Assembly (NCBI GenBank): GCA_004369045.1
Contig: ML213504.1
Span: forward strand, 1,397,508-1,461,507
DNA length: 64,000 nucleotides
From: Heliocybe sulcata
Taxonomy: Eukaryota; Basidiomycota; Agaricomycetes; Gloeophyllales; Gloeophyllaceae
Direction: 5' to 3'
The position numbers and the translations under genes were made by a program. This document shows positions 33,026 through 43,614 of the stretch, piece after piece. The notes under the pieces are model-generated. The model made no database searches and had not been told where the DNA came from. It was given only the letters and a program-made list of their open reading frames with translations. Positions within the stretch are counted from its first letter, which is position 1. Every line of letters starts with the position of its first letter.

Positions 33026-34739
33026 ATGAGAGTCGGGACTGTCGTTTTTCTATCATTAGTGCTTGATTTATTTGGTGAGTATTCAAAGACCTGCGAGCAT
33101 ACGAGACTCTGACGGCAGGACTAGCATTTACCATTCCTTTGCCGCTCTTTCCTCGTATCATTGAATGGTACGCAAAGGTGCGCAATATCGTCATTTAACG
33201 ACTTCAAAGTGCTGAACTCACCCAGAGAGAATTATCCGACCCGAATGGCTTTCTCTCCCGCACCCTTGCCTTTGTCTCCGCTGTGCGGGGGCTCTTGTAC
33301 ACGTCCTCTCGCAACTCTGAAAAGTGGGATGTCGTTCTCCTGGGTGGACTCATGGGTTCTGTCTTCTCGTGCGTCTTACTCCTTCTGTCGATGTCTATCC
33401 CAACTTACTCTCCTGTGGTACCGCCAGCGCCCTCCAATTCCTCGTCTCTCCGCACATAGGCTCCCTCTCCGACACCCATGGCCGGAAGCGCATCCTGCTG
33501 CTCACCATGATAGGAAATATCCTCTCTGCAGTGGTGTGCGTCTTATGCGTTAAAATATCTCAGTAGTCACTCATTCTTTGCACTAGATGGCTCCGGTCAA
33601 CCTCTTTCGCTTCCTACATGCTCTCCCGCGTCATCGGCGGGCTCAGCGAAGGCAATGTTCAGCTAGCCATGTACGTCTCTCGTCCTCCGACCTGTCTCTT
33701 TCCTAATGTTACCTGCAGCGCCATCCTTTCCGACGTCTCCACCCCTGCCACCCGCTCCCGCGCCCTCGCCTCCATCGGCATCGCCTTCGCCCTTTGCTTC
33801 TGCCTTGGCCCGCCCATCGGCGCCTACTTTGCCTCCAAACCCCTGCCCTCCTCCCTCACCGCTCTCAACGTGTACGCCCTCCCGGCGCTCATCAGCCTTG
33901 TACTCCTCCTCGTCGAGACGGCATTCCTCGCGGTGTTCCTGCCTGAAACGAAGGGAACGAAGGTCCAGGAAGCAGCTGGGGAACAGGAAAAGAAAGGCGA
34001 GGCGAGCGAAAAGGGCACGCCGCAGGACCGCCTCGCGCTCCTCTCCGCCCTGCGCCGGACGCATTTCCTCTTCCTCGCCGTCTTCTCCGGAGTCGAGTTT
34101 ACACTCACTTTCTTAACTTACGACCGTATGTCCCCTACCTTTCCCTCCAACCCACTCAACTCATCCTCACAGTGCTGGACTGGGACAACCGCCGCAACGG
34201 CACCCTCCTCGCCACCATCGGCGTCCTCTCCGCGCTCCTTCAAGGCGGCTACGTCCGTCGCGCCCTCGCCCGCGTCGGCGAGCCCGTTATCGCCCGCCGC
34301 GGCGTCCTCGCCTGTGCCCTCTCCTTCGGCCTGCTCTCCCTCCTCCCAAGGTTATCCGAGACAAACGCGGTCAGGGTGTTGTATAGCGCCGCTGCGCTGC
34401 TGGCATACACGTCTGCCACGGTGGTCAACGCACTGACTGCGCACGCGTCGCTCATGACCTCTGATAATGCGGAGGCGGAGCATGGGGATCTAGTCAAAGG
34501 GAAGGCGCTGGGCCGCTTCAGGTCGAGTGGGCAGCTGGGCAGGGCGCTCGGTCCTCTTATGGGTGAGTCACGCGGACGTGTCTGTGCGCGTTTTATATTG
34601 ATTAGCCTTCTCAGCGTGTGCTAGCTACTGGACATTTGGGCCCGCGGTGACGTATGCAACCTGCGCAGGCGCGATGGTCGTGCTCAGTTCGAGGATGAGG
34701 GGACTGAGTCAGTATGCGGGGAAGGATAAGCAGGCTTGA
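33026..34739 (+). CDS. MFS transporter (DHA1/TetA-like, MFSD10-type)
   Basis: Major facilitator, 452 aa, eight exons: 33026-33074, 33125-33177, 33226-33368, 33428-33535, 33587-33670, 33719-34125, 34173-34562, 34615-34739. The first transmembrane helix (VGTVVFLSLVLDLFAFTIPLP) is built from two small exons. The MFS motif A is SPHIGSLSDTHGRKR after helix 2. Helices 4-6 include VIGGLSEGNVQLA and GIAFALCFCLGPPIGAYF. A charged central loop (KVQEAAGEQEKKGEASEKG) separates two six-helix halves. It resembles organic anion/drug antiporters of the TETRAN (MFSD10) branch. The substrate is not predictable. It diverges from PUS7 with 55 bp between ATGs, suggesting shared promoter sequence. Confidence 0.85.
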
Positions 34740-35286
34740 TGTATGGAATTTACTGGGAACTTGGATAGGTATGTGTGGTCTCGTGAAGGTGATTTTATCT
34801 TGTATTGACAATCGGGCGCAGTATGTTATCCCTATAGCTTGGTTTGAAAGCCTTGTAAAGACTGCAATGAAAATCTGCGCGACAATTTTACGCGACTTGC
34901 GGAATAACCAAGGGTGTACGGACCGGACAAGAAGTGAACTGGATGTCACTACTATGCATTAATTGCTACGGACGCTAACGTGAGGCTGAGGTGACACAGC
35001 GCGGCGAGCTCTGAGCGCCTCCGGTGACGAGAGCGCGGGGAAACCGCTACATACAAGCCAAAATCCGGGTTACACCAAACATGCCAGACGACACAGGGCA
35101 GTGGTTAAGTGGTCGGGAAAAAGACGCGAACCGACGACCCGACAAGGAGGAGGAATTCGAAGGCGCACGGGAGGAACGGCGACGCGAATATCACGTGACA
35201 TCCGCGTGCTCACTGCTCAGTACGCGACAAGCAAGCGCTCGTAAATTCGCGTCGAGCTTGCTTAGCACACCTTGTCAATGCTTTGT
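34740..35286 (+). other. intergenic region left of duplication arm B
   Basis: About 550 bp with no supported gene. The last ~100 bp include the TCACGTGA box and a CTTGTCAATGC block shared with arm A, so the duplication boundary lies near 35190. Confidence 0.5.
35191..35198. promoter_or_regulatory. TCACGTGA palindrome upstream of photolyase copy B
   Basis: Identical to the box upstream of photolyase A and at a similar distance (89 bp from the ATG). Surrounding sequence is otherwise diverged, and the TATA-rich run of arm A is missing here. Confidence 0.45.
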
Positions 35287-37661
35287 ATGTTACAGAATGC
35301 TACGTGTCGACCGATTCTCAGACTACCAGTTGCACTGTCGAAGCGCGCAAGGTCTCCTCCGGCAGGTCTTGGGGTGCTGGCGGCAGGCTTGGCTCACGTA
35401 ACTGGGATGGACGTGGACAAGGATGGGAGACGTTTAGCCAAGAAGATGAAAAAATATAATACTTTCTTACCCAGGAGGGTCGCAACAGCTGAAGCCGCCG
35501 CCAGCGCAGACGCGGAACCGCCACTAAAGAAGCTTTTGCAAGCTGTTAAGAATGGGGTGAAGAGTCCCCCGAGAGGCGAAGCGGTGGTGTACTGGATGAG
35601 GATGGAAGATCTCAGGAGTGCGCGCTGCAGTCAGCTTGCTGTTACCCCTCTGACACCCTTACCGACCTGCAGTCTCTGATAACCGAGCGCTTTCCAGTGC
35701 ATCGACACAAGCCCGGAGAGATGGAATACCAGTGGTCGTAATCTTCATCATTAGCCCTGAAGATTATATTGCCCAGAATCGAAGCCCAAGGAGGATAGAT
35801 TTCACTCTCAGAAATCTGGCAGATATCAAAGTGAACACTTCGGCTTCGGCTCATGAATATATATGCTGATAATCGTGGTATACTGATCATAGACCCGACT
35901 TGCCTCCGAGCATATACCGCTCTACATTGAGCTGCATACTCCGCAGAGCGCGTCATTGCTCTCCTACAGAAGTGGAAAGTTCGTCACCTGTTTGGAAACA
36001 TCGAGTACGGAGTTGACGAACTGAGGAGAGATATCGGGGTCTGCGAACTGGCGACATTTGCTGGGATCAAGGTTGAGTTCATGCACGATAGATGCTTGGC
36101 AGATCCAGGTACTGTCCTAAACCAGAGTGGAGGTGTCTACACGGTCCGTTGGCAAAGTCCTACGTTGAGTGGCTGGTTCAATGATTGCCTTGCGCGCTTC
36201 TAGACCTTCTCCTACTGGCACCCCAACTGGCTCGCTACCTTGAAATCCAATCTCGAGTGGATCGAGGAAGTGCCACGGCCATGGCCAAACTCTGAAGATA
36301 TCTACTCCAATCCGACGCTAAAGGCCCTGTTCGATGCAGAAGTTCCCGATCATGTGAATGGCTTCGAGTGCAGGGACCGAGAGAGGATGCGGGAGGTGTG
36401 GCCTGCAGGCGAGGATACTGCCAGACAGGTATAGTGCCTATTCAAGTTTGTCTCTGGATGAGATTCATATGTATAGATCCTCGATAGATTCCTGCATGCG
36501 AAGGCCCGAAGTTCGCAGAAGGGCGCCTCGAATCCTCTGTCAGAGGGCTCTGAGATGTCTGACAAGGAGAGCCGGGCACTTGTCTATAAGGGCTCCAGAG
36601 ACAAAGCGGATAAAGATACAACATCAAGGATCAGGTGCGATGGCATCTGCATCTGCATACTTCCTTCCGTTTCTGACATACCTGTCAGTCCGTACCTCGC
36701 TGCTGGAGTTATATCTGCAAGAGAGTGCGTCTGGCACGTAAGGAACTTACAGAGGGTGAATAAAGCTCAAGCAACGAGTGCTACCTCACTCGGGGCATGG
36801 TTGGATGGGATTGGTGCGTGGATTCCTTCCTTGAAATGATGTCGCCTCAAGGGTTATTGACGAGTGATTCAGCCCAGCGAGACTTCTACAACCATCTGCT
36901 TGTTGCCTGCCTCCGCGGTCCGATAGGCCGTCCTCTCCGAGGGAAGTATGCGAATCTTAAAGGAGATATGAATGAGAAGCATCTGCAAGCTTGGAAGGAA
37001 GGCCGAACCGGGGTGCCCATTGTCGACGCAGGAATGAGACAGCTCAATTTCATGGGTTCTGTCACCCGCTCTGGCTGCCTAACCATGATGCTGACTGATC
37101 TTCAGGGTGGATGCATAACCGGCTGAGGATGATTACATCGACGTATCTTGTTAAGAATCTAATGATTGACTGGAGGCTTGGTGAGAAGGTACTTCGGTTT
37201 TCCCGTTTGCTTGCAACAGATTCCCTCTGAAGGGTGCCGGGCAGTATTTTATGGAGAAGTCGGTGGATGGGGACTTGGCGTCGAACAATGGTAGTTGGCA
37301 ACTGTGTGCCGCTACTAGCGTGAATCAGCGACTGGGTTACATAACATTCAACCCTTATTCACAAAGTAAGAAGGTGTGCTATCTGTCGGGTTCATCCAGA
37401 GAGGGTGCTAAGGAATTGATGCTATATAGGCTGACCCTACCGGCGCATATATCCGACACTTCGTGCCTGAGTTACAGATTCTGAAAGGTCCAGGTAAGAG
37501 TTTTCTAAGGGGAACAGATGACAATGAGCTCAGACTGCATAGATATCCATAAGCCCCCGGAGGAAGTCGCTGTCAAGTTAGGCTATCCATTGCCACTGGT
37601 CAAACATAAAGAAGTCATAAGACGAGTTTCCAGGCGTTATAAGCATCTTGGCAGACAATAA
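35287..37661 (+). pseudogene. CPD photolyase pseudogene (arm B copy)
   Basis: Diverged copy of the photolyase at 16475-18880, with all eleven exon positions and nearly all splice signals kept, so it arose by DNA duplication rather than retroposition. Exons 1 and 2 are open. Exon 3 has a 13-nt deletion after the HTP codons (near 35943-35960), which shifts the frame and meets a TGA about 25 codons later. Downstream exons remain in their original frames but carry damaging changes: AWRDF has become AQRDF, GGWQWC has become GSWQLC, and [13 protein letters not shown] has become TSVNQRLGYITFN. The first two replace tryptophans that match dimer-contacting residues of E. coli photolyase. The last exon still ends in its own stop. 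A truncated antenna-domain product is conceivable but a working photolyase is not. Confidence 0.88.
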
Positions 37662-37734
37662 ATTGTTCGAGACACTAGACGTTATTTGATCAGACAAATG
37701 AGGGGCGAGGTCTTTAACTTCCTACCTTTTGACA

Positions 37735-38367
37735 TCAAGGACTCTTCCAGTCTGCGAAACGGAGGCACATGTTCCCGTAAGGGGCTCCCGGGACCTCCAG
37801 ATAGCCCAACCGCGTATAGAATCTTCTGGCATTGTCGTTCCTTGGATCATGTCCCAGCCAGACGCCGTCGAGCCCCTGCTCCTGGAGATGTCTGACCGCT
37901 CGATCCATAAGTTTCCTGCCCCAGCCCTGACGTTGGTATTCAGGTAGGATATTAATGTGCAGGTGCGCAGGCGAGAATTCGACACATGCGTTTGGAGCCT
38001 TGTCAACCTTTTGTATGGTCTTGAAGAATTTTTCATCCTCTGCTGTTCCTTCCAATTTGCCTGGGCCCTCCGCCGGATATTTCTCTTTGAGAGAGGGCCA
38101 CCACTGCTCCTCCTCTGCCCGCTCGAGTGCCCGCGTGTCCGTGGTGCCGGCACAATATCCGACTACATCTTTCGTCTCGTCCACCTCCAGGACGAAAGCA
38201 AAAGTGGTCGGTAAGCGGACATAGGGTTCAGCATAGACGAATCCGATTAATTCGCCGTACTTGTGATTAGCCTCTGCTGATTGTCCAGCATTTCCAGTGA
38301 GAAGACATATTTTGGACAGAGCAGGTGCATCTGAGGCTTTGCCTGGTCGTATTGAAAGACTCGCCAT
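37735..38367 (-). CDS. GNAT-family N-acetyltransferase, intact copy (arm B)
   Basis: Single-exon 210-aa GNAT acetyltransferase. The N-terminal strand LSIRPGKASDAPALSKICL is typical of the fold. The acetyl-CoA pyrophosphate-binding loop is QRQGWGRK after the β-strand LHINILPEY, and the C-terminal motif B is NDNARRFYTRLGYLEV. The substrate is unknown; fungal relatives act on small molecules or protein N-termini. It is convergent with the photolyase pseudogene (73 bp between stops), the mirror image of arm A, where the GNAT copy is broken. It diverges from DPH6, whose ATG is 137 bp away. Confidence 0.85.
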   Translation of the reverse strand: MASLSIRPGKASDAPALSKICLLTGNAGQSAEANHKYGELIGFVYAEPYVRLPTTFAFVLEVDETKDVVGYCAGTTDTRALERAEEEQWWPSLKEKYPAEGPGKLEGTAEDEKFFKTIQKVDKAPNACVEFSPAHLHINILPEYQRQGWGRKLMDRAVRHLQEQGLDGVWLGHDPRNDNARRFYTRLGYLEVPGAPYGNMCLRFADWKSP

Positions 38368-38504
38368 GCCGTTCGAGTATAGATGAATGAGTGGTGTATG
38401 CTAATCGCGATCGGCATTCTGGCGAAGCGCTCGGGCTCAGTGAACCCAGAAAGGAAGGTGTAGTATTGCACGAAGATTTGCGTTTGCAGTCTGACTCGCA
38501 CATC

Positions 38505-41176
38505 ATGAAGTATGTCGCTCTTCTCAGCGGAGGCAAAGACAGTTGCTTCAATCTCTTACACTGTCAATATAATGGACATGAACTTGTAGCTGCGGCATCT
38601 CTAGGTCCTGAGCGTGGCAAAGGTCCGCTTGGTCTTTACAGCATGATTGCCAGGCTTGATCACATACCGTATGCGCCTTAGAGGAGATCGACTCCTTCTT
38701 CTACCAGACTGTCGGACAAGATGCAGTCCAGTTTGTTGCGGATGCTCTTGATGTGCCTTTGTACCGGGGAACCATCAAGGGAACCGCGATTGAACTCGGA
38801 TCTGAATATGGAAGCAGGAACGGAAGGGACCCCGCAGCTGTACAAGGTGATGAAACCGAAGACCTCTACGCCCTCCTTTGCGATGTAAAGGTGTGGTACA
38901 TGAAGCATTCTGCGTTCTCATTGACCAACTTGGATTTTTTAAAGTCACAACATCCAGATGTTCTTGGAGTTTCCGCAGGTGCCATCCTCTCGGACTACCA
39001 GCGCGTCAGATTAGAACATGTGTAAGTCACTAGCTCTCGTCGGAGATGTGTAGCTGATTATGGTGATAGGTGTCGGCGTTTGTCGTTGACGCCTTTATGC
39101 TACCTCTGGCAAAGGGATCAAGCAGATCTCCTTTCGGAGATGATTGCGTCAGGATTGAACGCAGTTATAATCAAAGTAGCGGGCATAGGCCTAACGCAGA
39201 AGCACTTGGGTAAATCACTAGCAGAAATGTATCCTACCCTGCTCAATTTGGTTGGTCTGTTCTATCCTTCGGGATCGGAGATGGTTATTGACAGAATTAC
39301 AGAATCAGCGATTCGGCTCCCACATTTGCGGAGAAGGTGGTGAATACGAAACCCTCACTTTGGATTCGCCCATGTTCAAGCAGTGTATTGTTTTGTGCGG
39401 AATATTCTCTTTGTTTCGCTGATACGTCTCTGTTAAGTCGCATCCGCTTTAGGACGGAAACCGAACCAGTCGTCCACTCGGACAACGACTTTGCTTCTGT
39501 GTCCTACCTTAGAATCAAAAGTGCTGTCCTGGAAGCCAAGGGCGACTCCACGCACTTTCCTGTAGAAGTGCCTCCTGTACTGGAGGATGAATTCGCTTCG
39601 CTCGCAGATGCTCTCTCAAGAACAGCGCGGGCGGAACATCCGCAGCCAGTGGACGATGAGAAACCAGAATACCAGTGTCGACCGTATCTTCATGGCAGTA
39701 CTTCTAGTAGAATGCGAAGCGACTGGGCCGCCGTCGCGAACATACATCGGAACATTGACGACGCCGAGATTACATTGGAGGAAGAAGTGAGAGAGTGCTT
39801 CGCGAAACTGGAAAGTATGTCCGAGCGTCAACGTTCAGTGAATTCTTAGCTGGCTTACCGTATCATATTCAAGACAGACTGGATCTTATGTCCTTGGAAC
39901 TCCGGAACTGCGCGATTATCAATATATTCCTGTCATCCATGGATCTCTTTGCCAGTGTCAATGCTGTATATTCGGAGTACTTTGGGACAAGCCCTCCAGC
40001 TCGGGCTTGCGTCGCTGTCGATCTCCCTGCGCCCATCCGCATCGTGCTTGATTGCGTTGCATACAGCAGAGAGGCCAGCTCTGAGCGAAGTGCGCTTCAT
40101 GTGCAAAGCATTAGCTACTGGGCCCCCGCAAATATAGGGCCTTACTCACAAGCTATCATTGTACGTTATTCCTCTGGAATCCTGCACGCGCAGGTTAATG
40201 CTCTCTCAGGCAGACCACCGTATTTTCATTTCGGGTCAAATCGGACTCATACCCAGCAGCATGTCCATGCCGTCCCCTCGTTCCATATCTACAGAGACTA
40301 CTCTCGTCTATCAACACGTGAAACGGGTTATGGAAGTTCTTAAAGGCCATCACCCCAATGCTAGACCCGGGCATACACAGCTGGCGTTGTATTGGCTCTC
40401 CCGGAAGGCAGACATCCCCATCCTAAGGACGGCCACGGAGATCTATACTGAAGTGAGGAATATGTTGCACTCGTCTTGAGCACTACCTAAAGCCCGCAGC
40501 ATAGGACACCAATGTCCCGACTCTATACCTGGTCGTGAAGGCTCTACCACGAGATGCCCTTGTCGAGAAGCAGGTGCTGTGCCATACAGGTCGATTCCTA
40601 ATGCGAGACGAGGATGGAGATGGAGATCTTCAACCCCAGGTGCCGACCACTACCTACGGTTTGTCGACTTAGACCTATACGTCTTGAAAACAGACTGATA
40701 GACTGATGCAAGGCTCAATCAACTCTGAGTTGTTCTCCATGTACTGGGAAACGTCTACTTTCGATCTTGTGGATGGCGGACCGTCGTCTGCTGTCATCTG
40801 CGTTCGAGGCCAAAGTAAGCATCACATCATGGTTGTAGATGTACTCGACTGGTTTACGTCGCACAGATCCCGACGAAGCGGCCCTTGAGCAACTGAAAAC
40901 GAATACAGTCATGTCTCGTATACTACGACGAGCCCTTTCGATTCGCCTGTTCTATACGCGCTCTTGTTCTACGGAAGGTATGGAGCAGACCCTCTGGATA
41001 GTTCCTCTGAACGTTAATGCATTTTCGCAGTCGCTCCGGTAGTCGCATCCATATGTGACCCCTTCGTACCTGTGACTCCGATCCCATGCCGATCACTCGC
41101 AACACGTACAGCAGACGAATGGGATTATGCCATCTGTATCATAAACGATTGGGACATGATAGATCAGAGCGGGTAG
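38505..41176 (+). CDS. DPH6: diphthine-ammonia ligase fused to RidA-like domains
   Basis: Final enzyme of diphthamide synthesis on translation elongation factor 2; uses ATP and ammonia to amidate diphthine. 693 aa, twelve exons: 38505-38622, 38682-38890, 38945-39021, 39070-39250, 39303-39394, 39453-39814, 39874-40160, 40210-40452, 40505-40639, 40694-40814, 40867-40977, 41031-41176. N-terminal PP-loop ATPase: YVALLSGGKDSCFNLL, ELGSEYGSR, VSAGAILSDYQRVRLEHVC, CYLWQRDQADLL and HICGEGGEYETLTLD. C-terminal part has two RidA/YjgF-type segments (NIFLSSMDLFASVNAVYSEYFGT and YWAPANIGPYSQAI...RIFISGQIGLIP). The arrangement and length match yeast Dph6. The intron 8 acceptor is the TAG at 40502-40504; the earlier CAG would break the frame. 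Its stop lies 93 bp from that of the convergent transporter. Confidence 0.9.
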
Positions 41177-41269
41177 ATAGGCGCTACATATTATAGTACA
41201 ACAGGGTGTCGATCTTGTGGAGGCGATGATCCAAAAGTGTCCCGTGAGGTATCCATAGTAAAACCAAGA

Positions 41270-43614
41270 TCAAGCAGAATCTTCTTCCTTGAGAAGCCGC
41301 AACTCGCCCAGCCTTCGCCTCATCTCCTTCTCCGTGCGGGTGGGAGGAACCATACGCGCGATGAGGGCTCCAACCTTGAGAATAAGACATGAGGAACAGG
41401 TAGAAAGGGACGTCTAACTAGACCGCGCACCAATGTACATAGGCCTCCGAAGCGGAGAACCCAGGCCACGCCGTTCTTTCCGTAATATACGCTATCGTTG
41501 CTCGGGTCGTCGTCCACGTCAGCGTCCACGTAGTGGAAGATAGCGCTGGACACGAGAGCGATCTGAAGAGATGTGGTTCGTTACAGGGCTTGTAGGGAGC
41601 AGTACGAAGACAACCTACAATGAACTGCGGGAACACAATCGCGAGATTGTGGATACCCAGGATCGTCCCACCAGCAACGGGGGTCGCGTCAGCAATAACT
41701 TCGGGAGTGGCATCAAACTCGTCCACCGAGTGACGGCGAATTAGAGGAGCCCGCTCGCCGGTGGAGGGTCTCCGGTACAACGCAGGTGTGGATGCCACAC
41801 GCGAATGAGAAGGCCTCCGCGGTGACTGCTCGACTCTCCGCTCGTTTCTTCCGCGGTCATCCACACCTTCCTCAAGTTCTTTCAAGAACTGCAAAGTGCA
41901 TCAGTGCATCGGAGACAGAGATAAATGCGCAGGATCATTGACCTCCATAATGATGGCGAACGGTGCCCAGCACGCAACAGCCCAACAAATACCAACGAGG
42001 CTGATGGCCACAATAGCCTATAGTCATAATGCAACGTATGTCAGACCTATCGCAACCCTACCATGAAGGATAACGTACCTGGTTCACGGTCGAGATGAAG
42101 AACGTCGAGAAGGTCAAAACAGTGAACAACAACAGCGCCCCCGTCCATATATTCCGGAGCAAAAACGGCATAATAGGGAGTCGCAAAGGTCTGCCCCTGC
42201 GTGCAGCCTCAGCCCGCCACTGCCGGACGACATCCCGTAAATGAGTGATCTCATCGTCCTCTCCCTCTGGCTTTGTGAACAATCGCGTATCCCGCCGCGC
42301 CAAGTGGGGCAGCAATGTGCCAGCAACAACGGCAACAAGACTGTACATGAGCATCGCGAATTCGCCCGTCCTGGTTGCAAGATCCTTGTCGGGGTCCTTG
42401 TGTTGCTCGTACGCCATGATCTGGCCGACATACGTGGTGGAGTAGAAGAGGAAGGGGAACCATCCCATAAAGGCAAAGACCTGCACGAAACATACGCGGC
42501 GGATGGGCTTCGGTAACTTGACGATCGCGCTGTAGATGTTGTCCAGCACATCGCGGAGCTTCTTTTTCTGGCCCGGCAGCTTCTGTCTGGCCTTCTCTTG
42601 CTGGGTGAAACAGGTAATCCAGACTGTGACGACAAGGATGGCCAGAGCCACAACACAGAACTTGCGGAATTGGTCACCGCCAAGGAGACGGAGGATCGGC
42701 ATGTTGGCGAGAGGAAGAAAGCCCAAGCCGTAACCGATGATGTTGCCGGCATGAGTCATACGGCCATGCCAGGCGTTGCCTGCACTGAGCTGCTCAGAAG
42801 GGGTGATGTCCAGTAGAAGGTTGCGCAGGGATGCTTGTAATGCATTCAGGGCAAAGTCCAGCAGGTAGAAGGCGAGGATGGCCAAGCCAATAGCAGTATC
42901 TGAGACCTGGGTTGAAGATCAGCATACGGGAGGTTCACATCAATGATACATCTTGCCTGCTTAGCACGCTTGGGATCCCAGTCTCCTGCACCTCCTCCAA
43001 CTAGATCTACCAGAAATGCAGCGATACCCTGGCAATAAGCCAGGGCAAACATAGAGACCACGAGTACTGTCGTAGAAGAGACGACCCAGTACCGTCTACG
43101 ATACTTAGACGTTGACGAGTCGGATATCGCGCCTCGAATCCGATTAAGTTACACCGCAGAAATGCCTCACGGAAGACGCACCTATCAGAGGTTGTGCAAT
43201 CAGACCACTTATCGGGCCTGCGAGCCAGACAAGGCTCGTCAACTGCTCCGATAATCCCAGAGAGAGCAGGAACGGTGTCCCGTACCTGTTGGAAGGCGGT
43301 CATTACACGAATCTGCTGTATAATGCCAATCGGACAAGATCTCACCCCAGTTCCGCTGTCCAAGCGATTTGGGCTCCTGCCATAGACACACTCAAAGCGA
43401 CGAGATCCCATGTTGTGAGACGCTTCTTTCCCGGTTCCGCTACTTTGCTGACATCGTCGCGCGGAACGGAGACCACAGTTGTCTCGCCCGAATTTGTGGC
43501 GCCGTAGGATCCGGATGATTTCGAGGAGGTCCTCTGTTTGTTAGTGGGTCTAGACGGCCATGGCATCTGCGTGGTCGGGTCGGGGTCGGCACTAGGATCT
43601 GTGGGCAATGTCAT
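41270..43614 (-). CDS. GPH-type disaccharide/proton symporter (Sut1/SLC45-like)
   Basis: Twelve-helix sugar transporter of the glycoside-pentoside-hexuronide family, like S. pombe sut1 and plant/animal SLC45 carriers. 652 aa, eight exons: 43614-43346, 43285-43182, 43132-42957, 42906-42079, 42017-41943, 41888-41619, 41562-41431, 41374-41270. Landmarks: WDLVALSVSMAGAQIAWTAELGYGTPFL, SLVWLAGPISGLIAQPLIGAISD, the motif SKYRRRYW, DFALNALQASLRNLLLDI, GNIIGYGLGFLPL, VQVFAFMGWFPFLFYSTTYV. A long central-to-late loop (EEGVDDRGRNERRVEQS onward) is charged. Intron 3 is GC-AG (CAG|GCAAGA); no GT donor keeps the frame. N-terminal 70 residues are Ser/Thr/Pro-rich and cytosolic. Probable sucrose/maltose import; substrate is inferred from family. 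Confidence 0.88.

Noticed and set aside
33663-34064. Overlapping plus and minus frames of 130-136 codons inside the MFS transporter
   Set aside because: High-GC exon shadows; only the frame used has transmembrane helices and the MFS motif.
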